From an uncultured Lachnospiraceae bacterium (GTDB taxonomy: Bacteria > Bacillota > Clostridia > Lachnospirales > Lachnospiraceae), in the NCBI GenBank assembly GCA_902795625.1, contig CADBLW010000176.1, positions 1 through 8,247 on the forward strand: a DNA stretch of 8,247 nucleotides, given 5' to 3'. Shown here piece after piece: positions 1 through 6,890 of this stretch (position 1 is the stretch's first letter; the number at the start of each line of letters is the position of its first letter). Made by a program: the position numbers and the translations under genes. Under the pieces are notes generated by a model. It saw only the letters and a program-made list of their open reading frames with translations, was not told where the DNA came from and made no database searches.

Positions 1-1
1 A

Positions 2-70
2 AACGGAATCATACGGGCGCACGGAAGCGGCGCCGGAGCGGTCGTGACGGCCGCGAAGAAAAGAATATGA
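2..70 (+). CDS. Possible C-terminal end of an upstream gene (partial)
   Basis: The frame starting at base 2 is open from the window edge to a TGA at 68-70 and would encode a Gly/Ala/Val-rich tail ending HGSGAGAVVTAAKKRI. Its composition looks protein-like, and the stop lies 19 nt before the tex ATG, a normal operon spacing. The frame starting at base 1 is also open. It is very Arg/Lys-rich with many CGG codons and ends at a TGA (91-93) that overlaps the tex start as ATGA. I favour the first frame on composition, but so little is visible that neither the frame nor any function can be fixed. Confidence 0.3.
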   Translation, partial: NGIIRAHGSGAGAVVTAAKKRI

Positions 71-89
71 TCGGGAGAGAAATTACTAC

Positions 90-2366
90 ATGACGATTTC
101 ACAGACCATTGCGAAGGAACTGAACATCAAAGTGACGCAGGTGGAGGCCGCGATCACGCTGATCGACGAGGGCAACACGATCCCCTTCATCGCGCGTTAC
201 CGCAAGGAGGCCACCGGACAGCTCAACGACGAGCAGCTCCGCGACCTGAACGAGAGACTTACGTACCTTCGCAACCTTGAGGATAAGAAGAAACAGGTGC
301 TTGCGACCATCGAGGAGCAGGGTAAGCTCACGGATGAACTTCGCAAGGCCATTGAGGACGCTGCGACTATGGTGGCGGTGGAGGATCTGTACCGCCCGTA
401 CCGCCCGAAGCGCCGCACCAGAGCGACGGATGCGAAGGAGAAGGGGCTCGAGGGGCTCGCGGCCGTTCTAACGATGCAGTACACGGACAAGCCGATGGAG
501 GAAGAGGCGAAGGCCTACCTCTCCGAGGAGAAGGGCGTGACGAGCGTCGAACAGGCACTGCAGGGCGCGATGGACATCGTCGCAGAGTCAGTGAGCGATT
601 CGGCCGATTACCGCAACTACATCCGCGGCATCACCTTCAAGAAGGGCATGCTGTACTCGGAGGCGAAGACGAAGAGCGAGGAGCCGTCCGTGTACGACAT
701 GTACAAGGATTTTTCGTCACCCATCGAGAAGATGAGCGGCTACCGCGTTCTGGCGGTCAACCGCGGCGAGAACGAGAAGGTGCTCACGGTGCGCATCGAA
801 GCGCCCGAGGAGGATATCCTCCGCTATCTGGAGAAGCAGGTCATCGTGCGCGACAATCCGAACACGACGCCGTATCTGAAGCTGGCCGTGGCGGACGCGT
901 ACCGCAGACTGATCGCGCCGTCCATCGAGCGTGAGATCCGGAACGAGCTCACGGAAAATGCGGAGGACGGAGCCATCAAGGTCTTCGACAAGAACCTCAC
1001 GCAGCTCCTGATGCAGCCGCCGATCACCGGCAAGGTCGTGCTCGGCTGGGACCCGGCGTTCCGCACGGGCTGTAAGCTCGCGGTTGTGGACGCGACGGGC
1101 AAGGTGCTGTACACGGTAGTCATCTATCCGACGGAGCCGCAGAATAAGATCGCTGAGGCGAAGTCGCTTTTGAAAAAGATCATCAATCATTTCGGCGTCG
1201 AGCTGATCTCCTTAGGAAACGGAACCGCCTCGAGAGAGTCGGAGAAGGTCATTGTCGAGCTCCTCGCGGAGATCCCGCAGAAGGTGGCGTATGCCATCGT
1301 CAACGAGGCGGGAGCGAGCGTGTACTCGGCGAGCAAGCTGGCGACGGAGGAGTTCCCGAAGCTGGATGTCGGAGCGAGAAGCGCGGCTTCCATCGCGAGA
1401 CGCCTGCAGGACCCGCTGGCGGAGCTTGTGAAGATCGAGCCCCAGGCCATCGGTGTCGGGCAGTACCAGCATGATATGAACCAGAAGAAGCTTGCGGAAA
1501 GCCTCGGCGGCGTGGTCGAGGACTGCGTGAACCGCGTCGGCGTCGACCTGAACACCGCGAGCGTTTCCCTGCTTGAGTATGTCTCGGGCATCAACAAGAC
1601 ATTGGCGAAAAATATTGTCACCTACCGCGAAGAGAACGGACGGTTCAAGAGCCGGAAGGAGCTTCTGAAGGTGGCCAAGCTGGGGCCGAAGGCGTTCGAA
1701 CAGTGCGCCGGCTTTTTGCGCATCCGCGACGGCAAGGAGGCTCTGGACAACACCGGCGTGCATCCGGAGAGCTACGAGGCCGCGTATAAGCTTCTCGATA
1801 AGCTCGGCTACTCCGCGGCGGACATCACAGCGGGCGGTGCCAAGGGCATGCGCTCGAAGGTGAAAAATACCGCGGCGCTTGCCGCTGAACTGGGTGTCGG
1901 TGAGATCACCCTGACGGACATCATCGGCGAGCTCGAGAAGCCCTCGAGAGATCCCAGAGAGGACATGCCGAAGCCTATTTTACGAAGCGATGTCCTGGAA
2001 CTTAAGGACCTGAAGCCCGGCATGATCTTAAAGGGAACGGTCAGAAACGTCATCGACTTCGGAGCTTTCGTCGACATCGGCGTGCACCAGGACGGACTGG
2101 TCCACATCAGCGAGCTCTCGGACACTTACGTAAAGCATCCGCTGGACGTTGTGAAGATCGGCGATATCGTGGAGGTCCGTGTCCTGAGCGTGGATGAGAA
2201 GCGCGGCAGAATCCAGCTCTCGATGCGCTCGGAGGAGGCTGCGGCAAGACAGGCGGCAGCAAAGGCGAACGGCGGGGCACAGAGAGATCGCGACAACCGC
2301 GGGGGTAACCGGAACGAAGTCCGCGGCGGAAACCGCAACGACAATCACGGAAACAGAAGATCGTAA
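90..2366 (+). CDS. tex: Tex family S1 RNA-binding protein (transcription accessory protein)
   Basis: This is a full-length, intact Tex protein of 758 aa, close to the usual family size. Visible blocks, in order, are: a helical N-terminal Tex domain with the signature IPFIARYRKEATG (31-43) and LYRPYRPKRRTRAT (100-113); a YqgF/RNase H-like domain around 315-430 containing DPAFRTGCKLAVVD (321-334) and GNGTASRESE (376-385); the NEAGASVYSAS and VGQYQHD motifs (405-415, 456-462); a helix-hairpin-helix region (about 495-550); and a C-terminal S1 domain (about 641-711). The protein ends in an Arg/Gly/Asn-rich tail with a repeated RGGNRN. Tex proteins bind nucleic acid through S1 and are cytoplasmic. 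Their exact role is unsettled, with transcription, RNA-related and toxin-expression phenotypes reported. The ATG is supported by the family-like start MTISQTIAKELNIKVTQVE and an upstream GGGAG at 73-77, though that spacing (12 nt) is long. Confidence 0.97.
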   Translation: MTISQTIAKELNIKVTQVEAAITLIDEGNTIPFIARYRKEATGQLNDEQLRDLNERLTYLRNLEDKKKQVLATIEEQGKLTDELRKAIEDAATMVAVEDLYRPYRPKRRTRATDAKEKGLEGLAAVLTMQYTDKPMEEEAKAYLSEEKGVTSVEQALQGAMDIVAESVSDSADYRNYIRGITFKKGMLYSEAKTKSEEPSVYDMYKDFSSPIEKMSGYRVLAVNRGENEKVLTVRIEAPEEDILRYLEKQVIVRDNPNTTPYLKLAVADAYRRLIAPSIEREIRNELTENAEDGAIKVFDKNLTQLLMQPPITGKVVLGWDPAFRTGCKLAVVDATGKVLYTVVIYPTEPQNKIAEAKSLLKKIINHFGVELISLGNGTASRESEKVIVELLAEIPQKVAYAIVNEAGASVYSASKLATEEFPKLDVGARSAASIARRLQDPLAELVKIEPQAIGVGQYQHDMNQKKLAESLGGVVEDCVNRVGVDLNTASVSLLEYVSGINKTLAKNIVTYREENGRFKSRKELLKVAKLGPKAFEQCAGFLRIRDGKEALDNTGVHPESYEAAYKLLDKLGYSAADITAGGAKGMRSKVKNTAALAAELGVGEITLTDIIGELEKPSRDPREDMPKPILRSDVLELKDLKPGMILKGTVRNVIDFGAFVDIGVHQDGLVHISELSDTYVKHPLDVVKIGDIVEVRVLSVDEKRGRIQLSMRSEEAAARQAAAKANGGAQRDRDNRGGNRNEVRGGNRNDNHGNRRS
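2298..2339 (+). repeat. RGGNRN tandem repeat coding the Tex tail
   Basis: Two copies of an 18-base unit (2298-2315 and 2322-2339), separated by Glu-Val codons, encode RGGNRN twice (Tex residues 737-742 and 745-750). The amino acids are identical, but the codons differ at several third positions (for example GGG GGT versus GGC GGA). The surrounding tail (about 711-758) is low-complexity and rich in Arg, Gly, Asn and Asp, so it is probably disordered and RNA-binding. Confidence 0.7.
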
Positions 2367-2373
2367 TTACATA

Positions 2374-2402
2374 TTGACTAAGTAGGTGAAATGCGGTATT
2401 CT
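2374..2402 (+). promoter_or_regulatory. Candidate sigma-A promoter upstream of the B6 kinase gene
   Basis: TTGACT at 2374-2379 matches the -35 consensus at five of six bases. TATTCT at 2397-2402 matches the -10 at four of six, with an ideal 17-nt spacer. It lies in the tex-kinase gap, just after the tex stop codon, and would give a leader of about 45 nt. It would allow the kinase and downstream genes to be transcribed independently of tex. This is a pattern match only. Confidence 0.5.
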
Positions 2403-2454
2403 TTGACGAAACAAGAGAAACAAGGGTTTGCCAGTGTAAGCCCGGGAGGAAGCT

Positions 2455-3282
2455 ATGGCATATAAGAGAGTGTTGACAATTCAGGATATTTCATGTGTGG
2501 GACAGTGCTCCCTTACGGTGGCGTTGCCGATCCTGTCGGCATCGGGGACGGAGACCTGTATTCTCCCGTCTGCGGTTCTCTCGAACCACACGGCGGGTTT
2601 CTCAGGGTTCACCTTCCGCGATCTGTCGGATGACATGCCGGCGATCAGCGCCCAGTGGAAGAAGGATAAGATCACGTTTGACGCGATCTATACAGGATAT
2701 CTCGGCAGCATCAAGCAGATCGATTACGTGCGCAGCATTTTTGACGCGCACTGTAAGGGCTTGAAGATCGTCGATCCGGCGATGGCCGACAACGGCAAGC
2801 TGTACGTGGGCTTCGACGATGCGTACGCGCAGGAGATGGCAAAGCTCTGTTTCGAGGCGGACATCACGCTTCCGAACATCACCGAGGCGTGTATGATGAC
2901 AGGCATGGAGTATAAAGAGACGTACGACCGCGCCTACATCGACGAGCTGCTTGCCAAACTGTGCGAGCTCGGCGCGAAGACCATCATCCTGACGGGTGTT
3001 TCCTACAGGGAGGGTTGCACCGGAGTCGTCGTCAACAAGAACGGAGTCTCGACCTACTACGAGCACAAGAAGATCGCGGGCGGCTGTCACGGCACCGGCG
3101 ACGTGTATGCATCGGCGTTCGTCGGCGCTCTCATGCAGGGCATGAACGAGCAGGAGGCAGCGCGGATCGCAGCGGATTATACGCTTTTGTGCATTGAGAA
3201 GACCGAGGGCGATCCAAAGCACTGGTACGGCGTCAAATTCGAGCTGGCGCTCCCGGACTACGTTCGGATGCTCGGACTGTAA
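2455..3282 (+). CDS. pdxK: Pyridoxal/pyridoxamine kinase (vitamin B6 salvage kinase)
   Basis: The 275-aa product is a ribokinase-fold kinase of the PdxK/PdxY group, which phosphorylates the 5'-hydroxyl of pyridoxal, pyridoxamine or pyridoxine with ATP to feed the PLP pool. Visible marks are the N-terminal QDISCVGQCSLTVALPILSASG block (10-31), GYLGS (81-85), the VDPAMADNGKLY loop (106-117), PNITEA (140-145) and the C-terminal anion-hole/catalytic motif GCHGTGDVYASAF (210-222) with the expected catalytic Asp216. The GTGD ending separates it from ThiD-like hydroxymethylpyrimidine kinases, which usually carry GTGC. Length is normal for the family. The ATG is preceded by a strong GGAGG (2445-2449) at 5-nt spacing. 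It sits 88 nt after tex, apparently with its own promoter. The preferred B6 vitamer cannot be told from sequence, and the symbol could equally be pdxY. Confidence 0.9.
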   Translation: MAYKRVLTIQDISCVGQCSLTVALPILSASGTETCILPSAVLSNHTAGFSGFTFRDLSDDMPAISAQWKKDKITFDAIYTGYLGSIKQIDYVRSIFDAHCKGLKIVDPAMADNGKLYVGFDDAYAQEMAKLCFEADITLPNITEACMMTGMEYKETYDRAYIDELLAKLCELGAKTIILTGVSYREGCTGVVVNKNGVSTYYEHKKIAGGCHGTGDVYASAFVGALMQGMNEQEAARIAADYTLLCIEKTEGDPKHWYGVKFELALPDYVRMLGL

Positions 3283-3397
3283 ATGTAACAACGACATGAG
3301 CCCGGCCGGCAGATAAGCCGGAGTGCGGAGCACATGCGGATCATAAAGAACGGAAAGAGCCGCGGGCATAGAGGAATCGCGGCGGAACGGAGTATTG
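3283..3397 (+). other. Leader/intergenic region before cysS, no T-box seen
   Basis: This 115-nt gap holds a short hairpin (CCGGC 3306-3310, AGATAA loop, GCCGG 3317-3321) without a following T-run, and a small GTGC-GGA-GCAC stem (3324-3334). I found neither the T-box core (UGGNACCGCG) nor an intrinsic terminator, although aminoacyl-tRNA synthetase genes of Firmicutes, including cysteine ones, are often under T-box control. No clear promoter was found here. The GGAG at 3389-3392 is the likely cysS ribosome binding site. Confidence 0.55.
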
Positions 3398-4834
3398 ATG
3401 GAAGACAGATTGCAAATATACAACACACTGACGCGCAGCATCGAGCGCTTTGTACCCAACGAACCGGGCAAGGTGGCGATGTATACCTGCGGACCGACGG
3501 TGTACCATTTTGCGCATATCGGAAACCTGCGGAGCTACATCCAGGAGGATGTCCTTGAGAAGACGCTCCGCTACCTCGGCTATGACGTCAAGCGCGTGAT
3601 GAACATCACCGACGTCGGCCACCTTTCCGATGACGGCGACAACGGCGAGGACAAGATGGTCAAGGGCGCGCAGCGCGAGCACAAGACCGTCATGGAGATC
3701 GCAAAATTCTATACGGACGCATTTTTCGAAGACTGCAGAAAGCTCAACATCAAGACGCCCGACGTAGTCGAGCCTGCGACGAGCTGCATCCCCGAGTTTA
3801 TCCACATGATCGAGGTGCTCCTTGAGAAGGGCTATGCTTACAGGGCCGGGGAAAATGTGTATTTCGACACGTCGAAGCTCAAGGAGTACTACGTGCTCAC
3901 GAACCACAGCGAGGATTCGCTGCTGGAGGGCGTGCGCGATGACGTCGATATCGATCCGAACAAAAAAAATAAAAACGATTTCGTGCTCTGGTTCACAAAG
4001 TCGAAGTTTGAGGACCAGGCGCTCAAGTGGGACAGCCCTTGGGGCGTCGGATATCCCGGCTGGCATATCGAGTGCTCGTGCATCAGCATGAAGCATCTCG
4101 GCGAGTATATGGACATCCACTGCGGCGGTGTGGACAACATTTTCCCGCATCACACGAACGAGATCGCGCAGTCCGAGTCCTATCTCGGACACAAGTGGTG
4201 CAACTACTGGTTCCATGTGAACCACCTGAACGACCGCAACGGCAAGATGAGCAAGAGCAAGGGCGCGACACTCACGGTTTCGGTTGTCGAGGAGAACGGC
4301 TACAATCCGCTTGTATACCGCATGTTCTGCCTGCAGTCGCACTACCGCAAGCCTCTCGAGTTCTCGTATGATGTCATGGACCAGGTGAAGGCGGCCTACG
4401 AAAAGCTTCGCCGCAGACTTTCCGCACTTGCGGAAAATGTCAGCGCAGGCAAGGCGGGAGAGGTCGACGCAGCGGCGTTTGCGCAGTTCCGCACACAGTT
4501 TGAGGACGCTCTGTGCAACGACATCAACACCGCGTCCGCACTCACGGTTCTGTATGATGTGCTCAAGGCGGATGTCTCCGACGCGACGAAGGTCGCGCTT
4601 GCGGACAGCTTTGACGAAGTTCTCAGCCTGGATCTGACGAAGCCTCTGCCGGAGGCCGAAGGCAGCGGGGCGGACGATGAGCTCACCTCGTGGATCGAGG
4701 AGATGATCGCAAAGCGTGCCGAGGCGAAAAAGGCAAAGGATTTTGCGACTGCTGACGCGATCCGCGCACAGCTTCTCGAGCGCGGCGTGGCGATCAAGGA
4801 CACCCGCGAGGGCGTTGTCTGGGAACTGGTCTGA
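3398..4834 (+). CDS. cysS: Cysteinyl-tRNA synthetase
   Basis: This class I synthetase joins cysteine to tRNA-Cys using ATP in the cytoplasm. From the ATG it is 478 aa, close to family length. Visible marks are: CGPTVY (31-36); the HIGH-type motif as HIGN (40-43), a common variant in this family; the WHIECS motif (222-227); GGVDNIFPHHTNE (243-255); and KMSKS (283-287). The expected zinc ligands are present as Cys31, Cys226, His251 and Glu255 by comparison with the E. coli enzyme. The helical C-terminal part (from about 340) carries the tRNA-binding region. An in-frame TTG at 3395 would add one residue, but the ATG at 3398 is better placed 5 nt after GGAG (3389-3392). Codons 189-193 form an unusually A-rich tract. 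It leads the cysS-mrnC-rlmB order typical of Firmicutes, with no cysE in front. Confidence 0.97.
   Translation: MEDRLQIYNTLTRSIERFVPNEPGKVAMYTCGPTVYHFAHIGNLRSYIQEDVLEKTLRYLGYDVKRVMNITDVGHLSDDGDNGEDKMVKGAQREHKTVMEIAKFYTDAFFEDCRKLNIKTPDVVEPATSCIPEFIHMIEVLLEKGYAYRAGENVYFDTSKLKEYYVLTNHSEDSLLEGVRDDVDIDPNKKNKNDFVLWFTKSKFEDQALKWDSPWGVGYPGWHIECSCISMKHLGEYMDIHCGGVDNIFPHHTNEIAQSESYLGHKWCNYWFHVNHLNDRNGKMSKSKGATLTVSVVEENGYNPLVYRMFCLQSHYRKPLEFSYDVMDQVKAAYEKLRRRLSALAENVSAGKAGEVDAAAFAQFRTQFEDALCNDINTASALTVLYDVLKADVSDATKVALADSFDEVLSLDLTKPLPEAEGSGADDELTSWIEEMIAKRAEAKKAKDFATADAIRAQLLERGVAIKDTREGVVWELV
3962..3976 (+). other. A-rich, slippage-prone tract inside cysS
   Basis: Eight consecutive A bases (3962-3969), one T, then five A bases encode Lys-Lys-Asn-Lys-Asn (residues 189-193). 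The reading A-AAA-AAT fits the general -1 slippery pattern, and a -1 step there puts TAA (3970-3972) next. Adding one A to the run during transcription also gives an immediate TAA. Lysine elsewhere in this gene is nearly always AAG; three of its five AAA codons are in this tract. Whether slippage occurs is unknown. Confidence 0.5.
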
Positions 4835-4913
4835 TCAAAGAGCGTTAAACAGGCATGCTTTCGCTTGTGCGCGGAGCCGAAGGACGGTTCTAAAGCACTG
4901 CTGAGGGAATGGT

Positions 4914-5369
4914 ATGGACAATTGTTTTTCAGAGTTGAATGTGGCATCGGCGATTCTTGCGGAAGCGGGAATCGCCGATTGTGATGCAAAAGGATTTTCC
5001 CCGTTGACGCTTGCGTACATCGGGGACTGTGTGTATGAGCTGGTTGTGCGGACCATCGTGGTGGGGACGGCGGAACGGACTGTCAACACGATGCACAAGC
5101 ACACCTGCCGGTACGTCAATGCCGCGGCGCAGAGAGAGATCCTCGAGAGCATGGCGGAGCAGCTCACTGAGCAGGAACAGTCGGTTGTACGGCGCGGGCG
5201 CAACGCAAAATCGCACTCCGTTGCGAAAAATGCCTCCGTTTCCGACTACCGTTACGCGACCGGCTTTGAGGCGCTGTGCGGCTACTGGTACCTGACCGGG
5301 CAGAACGGGAGGATGCTCTCGCTGATCACGGAGGCGATGAAGGCATTTGACGAGACGCGGAAGCGCTAA
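4914..5369 (+). CDS. mrnC: Mini-ribonuclease III (23S rRNA maturation)
   Basis: The 151-aa product is an RNase III catalytic domain with no double-stranded RNA-binding domain, the hallmark of Mini-III. In Bacillus subtilis this enzyme trims the ends of 23S rRNA precursor. Visible motifs are SPLTLAYIGDCVYELVVR (29-46) with the likely catalytic Asp38, HKHTCRYVNAAAQ (61-73), and VVRRGRNAKSHSVAKNAS (91-108) leading into SDYRYATGFEALCGYWYL (110-127), where Glu119 is the likely second acidic active-site residue. It has an N-terminal stretch of about 28 residues before the first motif, somewhat longer than in B. subtilis. The ATG follows GAGGG (4903-4907) by 6 nt. It lies 79 nt after cysS and 15 nt before rlmB, probably co-transcribed with both. 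Confidence 0.95.
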   Translation: MDNCFSELNVASAILAEAGIADCDAKGFSPLTLAYIGDCVYELVVRTIVVGTAERTVNTMHKHTCRYVNAAAQREILESMAEQLTEQEQSVVRRGRNAKSHSVAKNASVSDYRYATGFEALCGYWYLTGQNGRMLSLITEAMKAFDETRKR

Positions 5370-5384
5370 AGAACGGAGGAAATC

Positions 5385-6134
5385 ATGCGGTACGAAGAGT
5401 TTACCATCGAGGGACGCAACGCGGTGCTGGAGGCATTTCGCGCGGGCAAGACCATCGATAAGATCTATATCCAGAACGGCTGTAAGGACGGCCCGATCCA
5501 GTCGATCCTCCGCGAGGCGAAGAAGGGTGACACGATCATCAATTTCGTGGAGAAGGAACGCCTTGACCAGATGAGCCAGAGCGGTAAGCACCAGGGCGTG
5601 ATCGCGCAGGCTGCGGCCTACGAGTACGCGGAGGTGGAGGACATCCTCGCGGCGGCGGAAGCGAAGGGCGAAGCGCCGTTTCTGCTGATCCTGGACGGCA
5701 TCGAGGATCCGCACAATCTCGGCGCGATCATCCGTACTGCCAACCAGGCGGGCGCCCACGGGATCATCATCCCGAAGCGGCGCGCGGTCGGACTCACGGC
5801 TGTGGTTGCGCGCACGAGCGCCGGGGCGATCAACTACACGCCCGTTGCGAAGGTGACCAACCTCGTGCGGACGGTGGAGGACCTCAAGAAGAGGGGCATC
5901 TGGTTTGTGTGCGCGGACATGGACGGCGATGTAATGTACAATGTGGATATGACCGGTCCCATCGGACTTGTCATCGGCAACGAGGGAAGCGGTGTCAGCC
6001 GTCTGGTGAAGGAAGCATGCGATTATACGGCGCAGGTACCGATGAAGGGCGACGTGGACTCGCTCAACGCGTCGGTGGCGGCGGGAGTGCTCGCATACGA
6101 GATCGTGCGTCAGCGAATGATGAAGAAGGCGTGA
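5385..6134 (+). CDS. rlmB: 23S rRNA (guanosine-2'-O-)-methyltransferase RlmB
   Basis: This 249-aa SpoU/TrmH-family (SPOUT) enzyme uses S-adenosylmethionine, and RlmB proteins methylate the 2'-O of G2251 (E. coli numbering) in 23S rRNA, in the peptidyl-transferase P loop. The N-terminal substrate-binding domain (about 1-77) starts with EEFTIEGRNAVLEAFRAGKTID. The catalytic domain shows motif 1, LDGIEDPHNLGAIIRTANQAGA (103-124), with Asn111 and Arg117; motif 2, GLVIGNEGSGVS (194-205), with Glu200; and motif 3, VPMKGDVDSLNASVAAGVLAYE (218-239), which forms the knotted cofactor site. It starts 15 nt after mrnC with an excellent GGAGG (5375-5379) at 5-nt spacing, so the two are surely co-transcribed. 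The family contains close paralogues, so the exact target base is inferred from homology and from the cysS-mrnC context. Confidence 0.93.
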   Translation: MRYEEFTIEGRNAVLEAFRAGKTIDKIYIQNGCKDGPIQSILREAKKGDTIINFVEKERLDQMSQSGKHQGVIAQAAAYEYAEVEDILAAAEAKGEAPFLLILDGIEDPHNLGAIIRTANQAGAHGIIIPKRRAVGLTAVVARTSAGAINYTPVAKVTNLVRTVEDLKKRGIWFVCADMDGDVMYNVDMTGPIGLVIGNEGSGVSRLVKEACDYTAQVPMKGDVDSLNASVAAGVLAYEIVRQRMMKKA

Positions 6135-6163
6135 TCCGGTTTGATCTCCGGGGAAAGAATACC

Positions 6164-6856
6164 ATGGAACTGAGACAGATCGCGACAATATACAACGATT
6201 ACACGGACAAATTCGGGATCCCGCGGCAGAGCGGGCTGGCGGATACGGAGAGCCGCATTGTGTTCGAAAAGACGTACCGCAACGCGGATGCGCTGCGGGG
6301 GATGGAAGGATTTTCCCATCTGTGGCTGATCTGGGGCTTCTCAGAGGTGCCGCAGGAGGATGCGTTCCGCCCGACGGTGCGGCCGCCGCGGCTCGGAGGA
6401 AACACGCGCGTCGGCGTTTGGGCGACAAGGTCGCCGTACCGGCCGAACCCTCTGGGGCTTTCCTGCGTGAAGATCATTCGCGTGGAAACTGCGACACCGG
6501 ACGGGCCGGTCATTACGGTGGGCGGCGCGGATCTGATGAACGGGACACCGATCTATGACATAAAGCCGTACATTCCCTACGCAGATTGCGTGAGCGGCGC
6601 GTCAGGCGGCTTCGCGGATGAGTTTGCGGGATACCGGCTGGAGATAGTATGGGCGCCGGGAGTGCGCGAGAAGGCGCTTGCGGAAGGCCGGAGCGAGGAA
6701 TGGCTCGACGGGCTCGCAGGGGTTCTCTCGACGGATCCGAGACCGGCATACCAGGCGAATCCGACAAAGGTGTACGGAATGCGCTACGCGGACGTAGAGG
6801 TGTCATTTTCCGCGGAGGAGACAAGGTTGATCATCCGGGATGTCAGGGGGACATGA
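6164..6856 (+). CDS. trmO: tRNA (N6-threonylcarbamoyladenosine37-N6)-methyltransferase TrmO
   Basis: This 230-aa protein belongs to the TrmO (YaeB/TsaA) beta-barrel methyltransferase family, which uses S-adenosylmethionine to convert t6A37 to m6t6A37. In E. coli the known targets are tRNA-Thr species reading ACY codons. Visible motifs are FGIPRQSGL (17-25), GMEGFSHLWLIWGF (46-59), the signature TVRPPRLGGNTRVGVWATRS (71-90) followed by PYRPNPLGLS (91-100), GADLMNGTPIYDIKPYIPYAD (121-141, quoted in part by its key GTPIYDIKPY) and the C-terminal STDPRPAYQ (189-197). The frame is open further upstream through rlmB with an in-frame ATG at 5909, but the extra residues are Arg/Gly-rich shadow sequence, while MELRQIATIY at 6164 matches a family start. 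A weak GGGGAAAG (6150-6157) precedes it. It follows rlmB by 29 nt, where the NYN-domain RNase gene often sits in Bacillus relatives. Confidence 0.93.
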   Translation: MELRQIATIYNDYTDKFGIPRQSGLADTESRIVFEKTYRNADALRGMEGFSHLWLIWGFSEVPQEDAFRPTVRPPRLGGNTRVGVWATRSPYRPNPLGLSCVKIIRVETATPDGPVITVGGADLMNGTPIYDIKPYIPYADCVSGASGGFADEFAGYRLEIVWAPGVREKALAEGRSEEWLDGLAGVLSTDPRPAYQANPTKVYGMRYADVEVSFSAEETRLIIRDVRGT

Positions 6857-6880
6857 CCGGAATTGTGAGGGGTTGTTATT

Positions 6881-6885
6881 GGGGG
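6881..6885 (+). promoter_or_regulatory. Ribosome binding site deciding the membrane-protein start
   Basis: GGGGG lies 5 nt before the ATG at 6891. This favours that start over an in-frame ATG at 6840 that overlaps the trmO 3' end, and over TTG codons at 6873 and 6879. The 17 residues that the 6840 start would add are polar and do not look like a natural N-terminus. Confidence 0.5.
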
Positions 6886-6890
6886 ACACA

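Noticed and set aside
3306..3321. CCGGC-AGATAA-GCCGG hairpin after the B6 kinase gene as a terminator
   Set aside because: The stem is only 5 bp and no T-run follows, so it is not a convincing intrinsic terminator.
3515..3526. HIGN instead of HIGH in the cysteinyl-tRNA synthetase active site
   Set aside because: HIGN is a usual variant in CysRS of Firmicutes, so it does not indicate a defective or novel enzyme.
3334..3558. 74-codon + strand ORF starting in the cysS leader, considered as a leader peptide
   Set aside because: It runs about 160 nt into cysS in another frame, has no cysteine-rich or stalling motif, and lacks a good ribosome binding site.
3341..4342. 333-codon open frame on the - strand opposite cysS
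   Set aside because: It is a shadow of cysS, with repeated Val/Leu/His-rich sequence produced by reading the complementary strand of GC-rich codons.
4865..4893. TTGTGC-17-TTCTAA as a promoter before mrnC
   Set aside because: The spacing is right but both boxes match the consensus poorly. Read-through from cysS is a sufficient explanation.
5909..6163. In-frame N-terminal extension of trmO back to an ATG inside rlmB
   Set aside because: The added 85 residues are Arg/Gly-rich sequence in a shifted frame of the conserved rlmB catalytic end. The family-like start is MELRQIATIY at 6164.
4929..6428. 499-codon open frame on the - strand across mrnC, rlmB and trmO
   Set aside because: It lies opposite three clearly homologous genes, has Arg/His/Leu-rich low-quality composition and matches no family I know. 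Long antisense frames are expected in GC-rich DNA with strong codon bias.
6860..6870. GAATTGTGAGG resembling half of a lac operator
   Set aside because: Only a half-site matches, there is no symmetric partner and no sugar-related gene nearby. Chance similarity is most likely.
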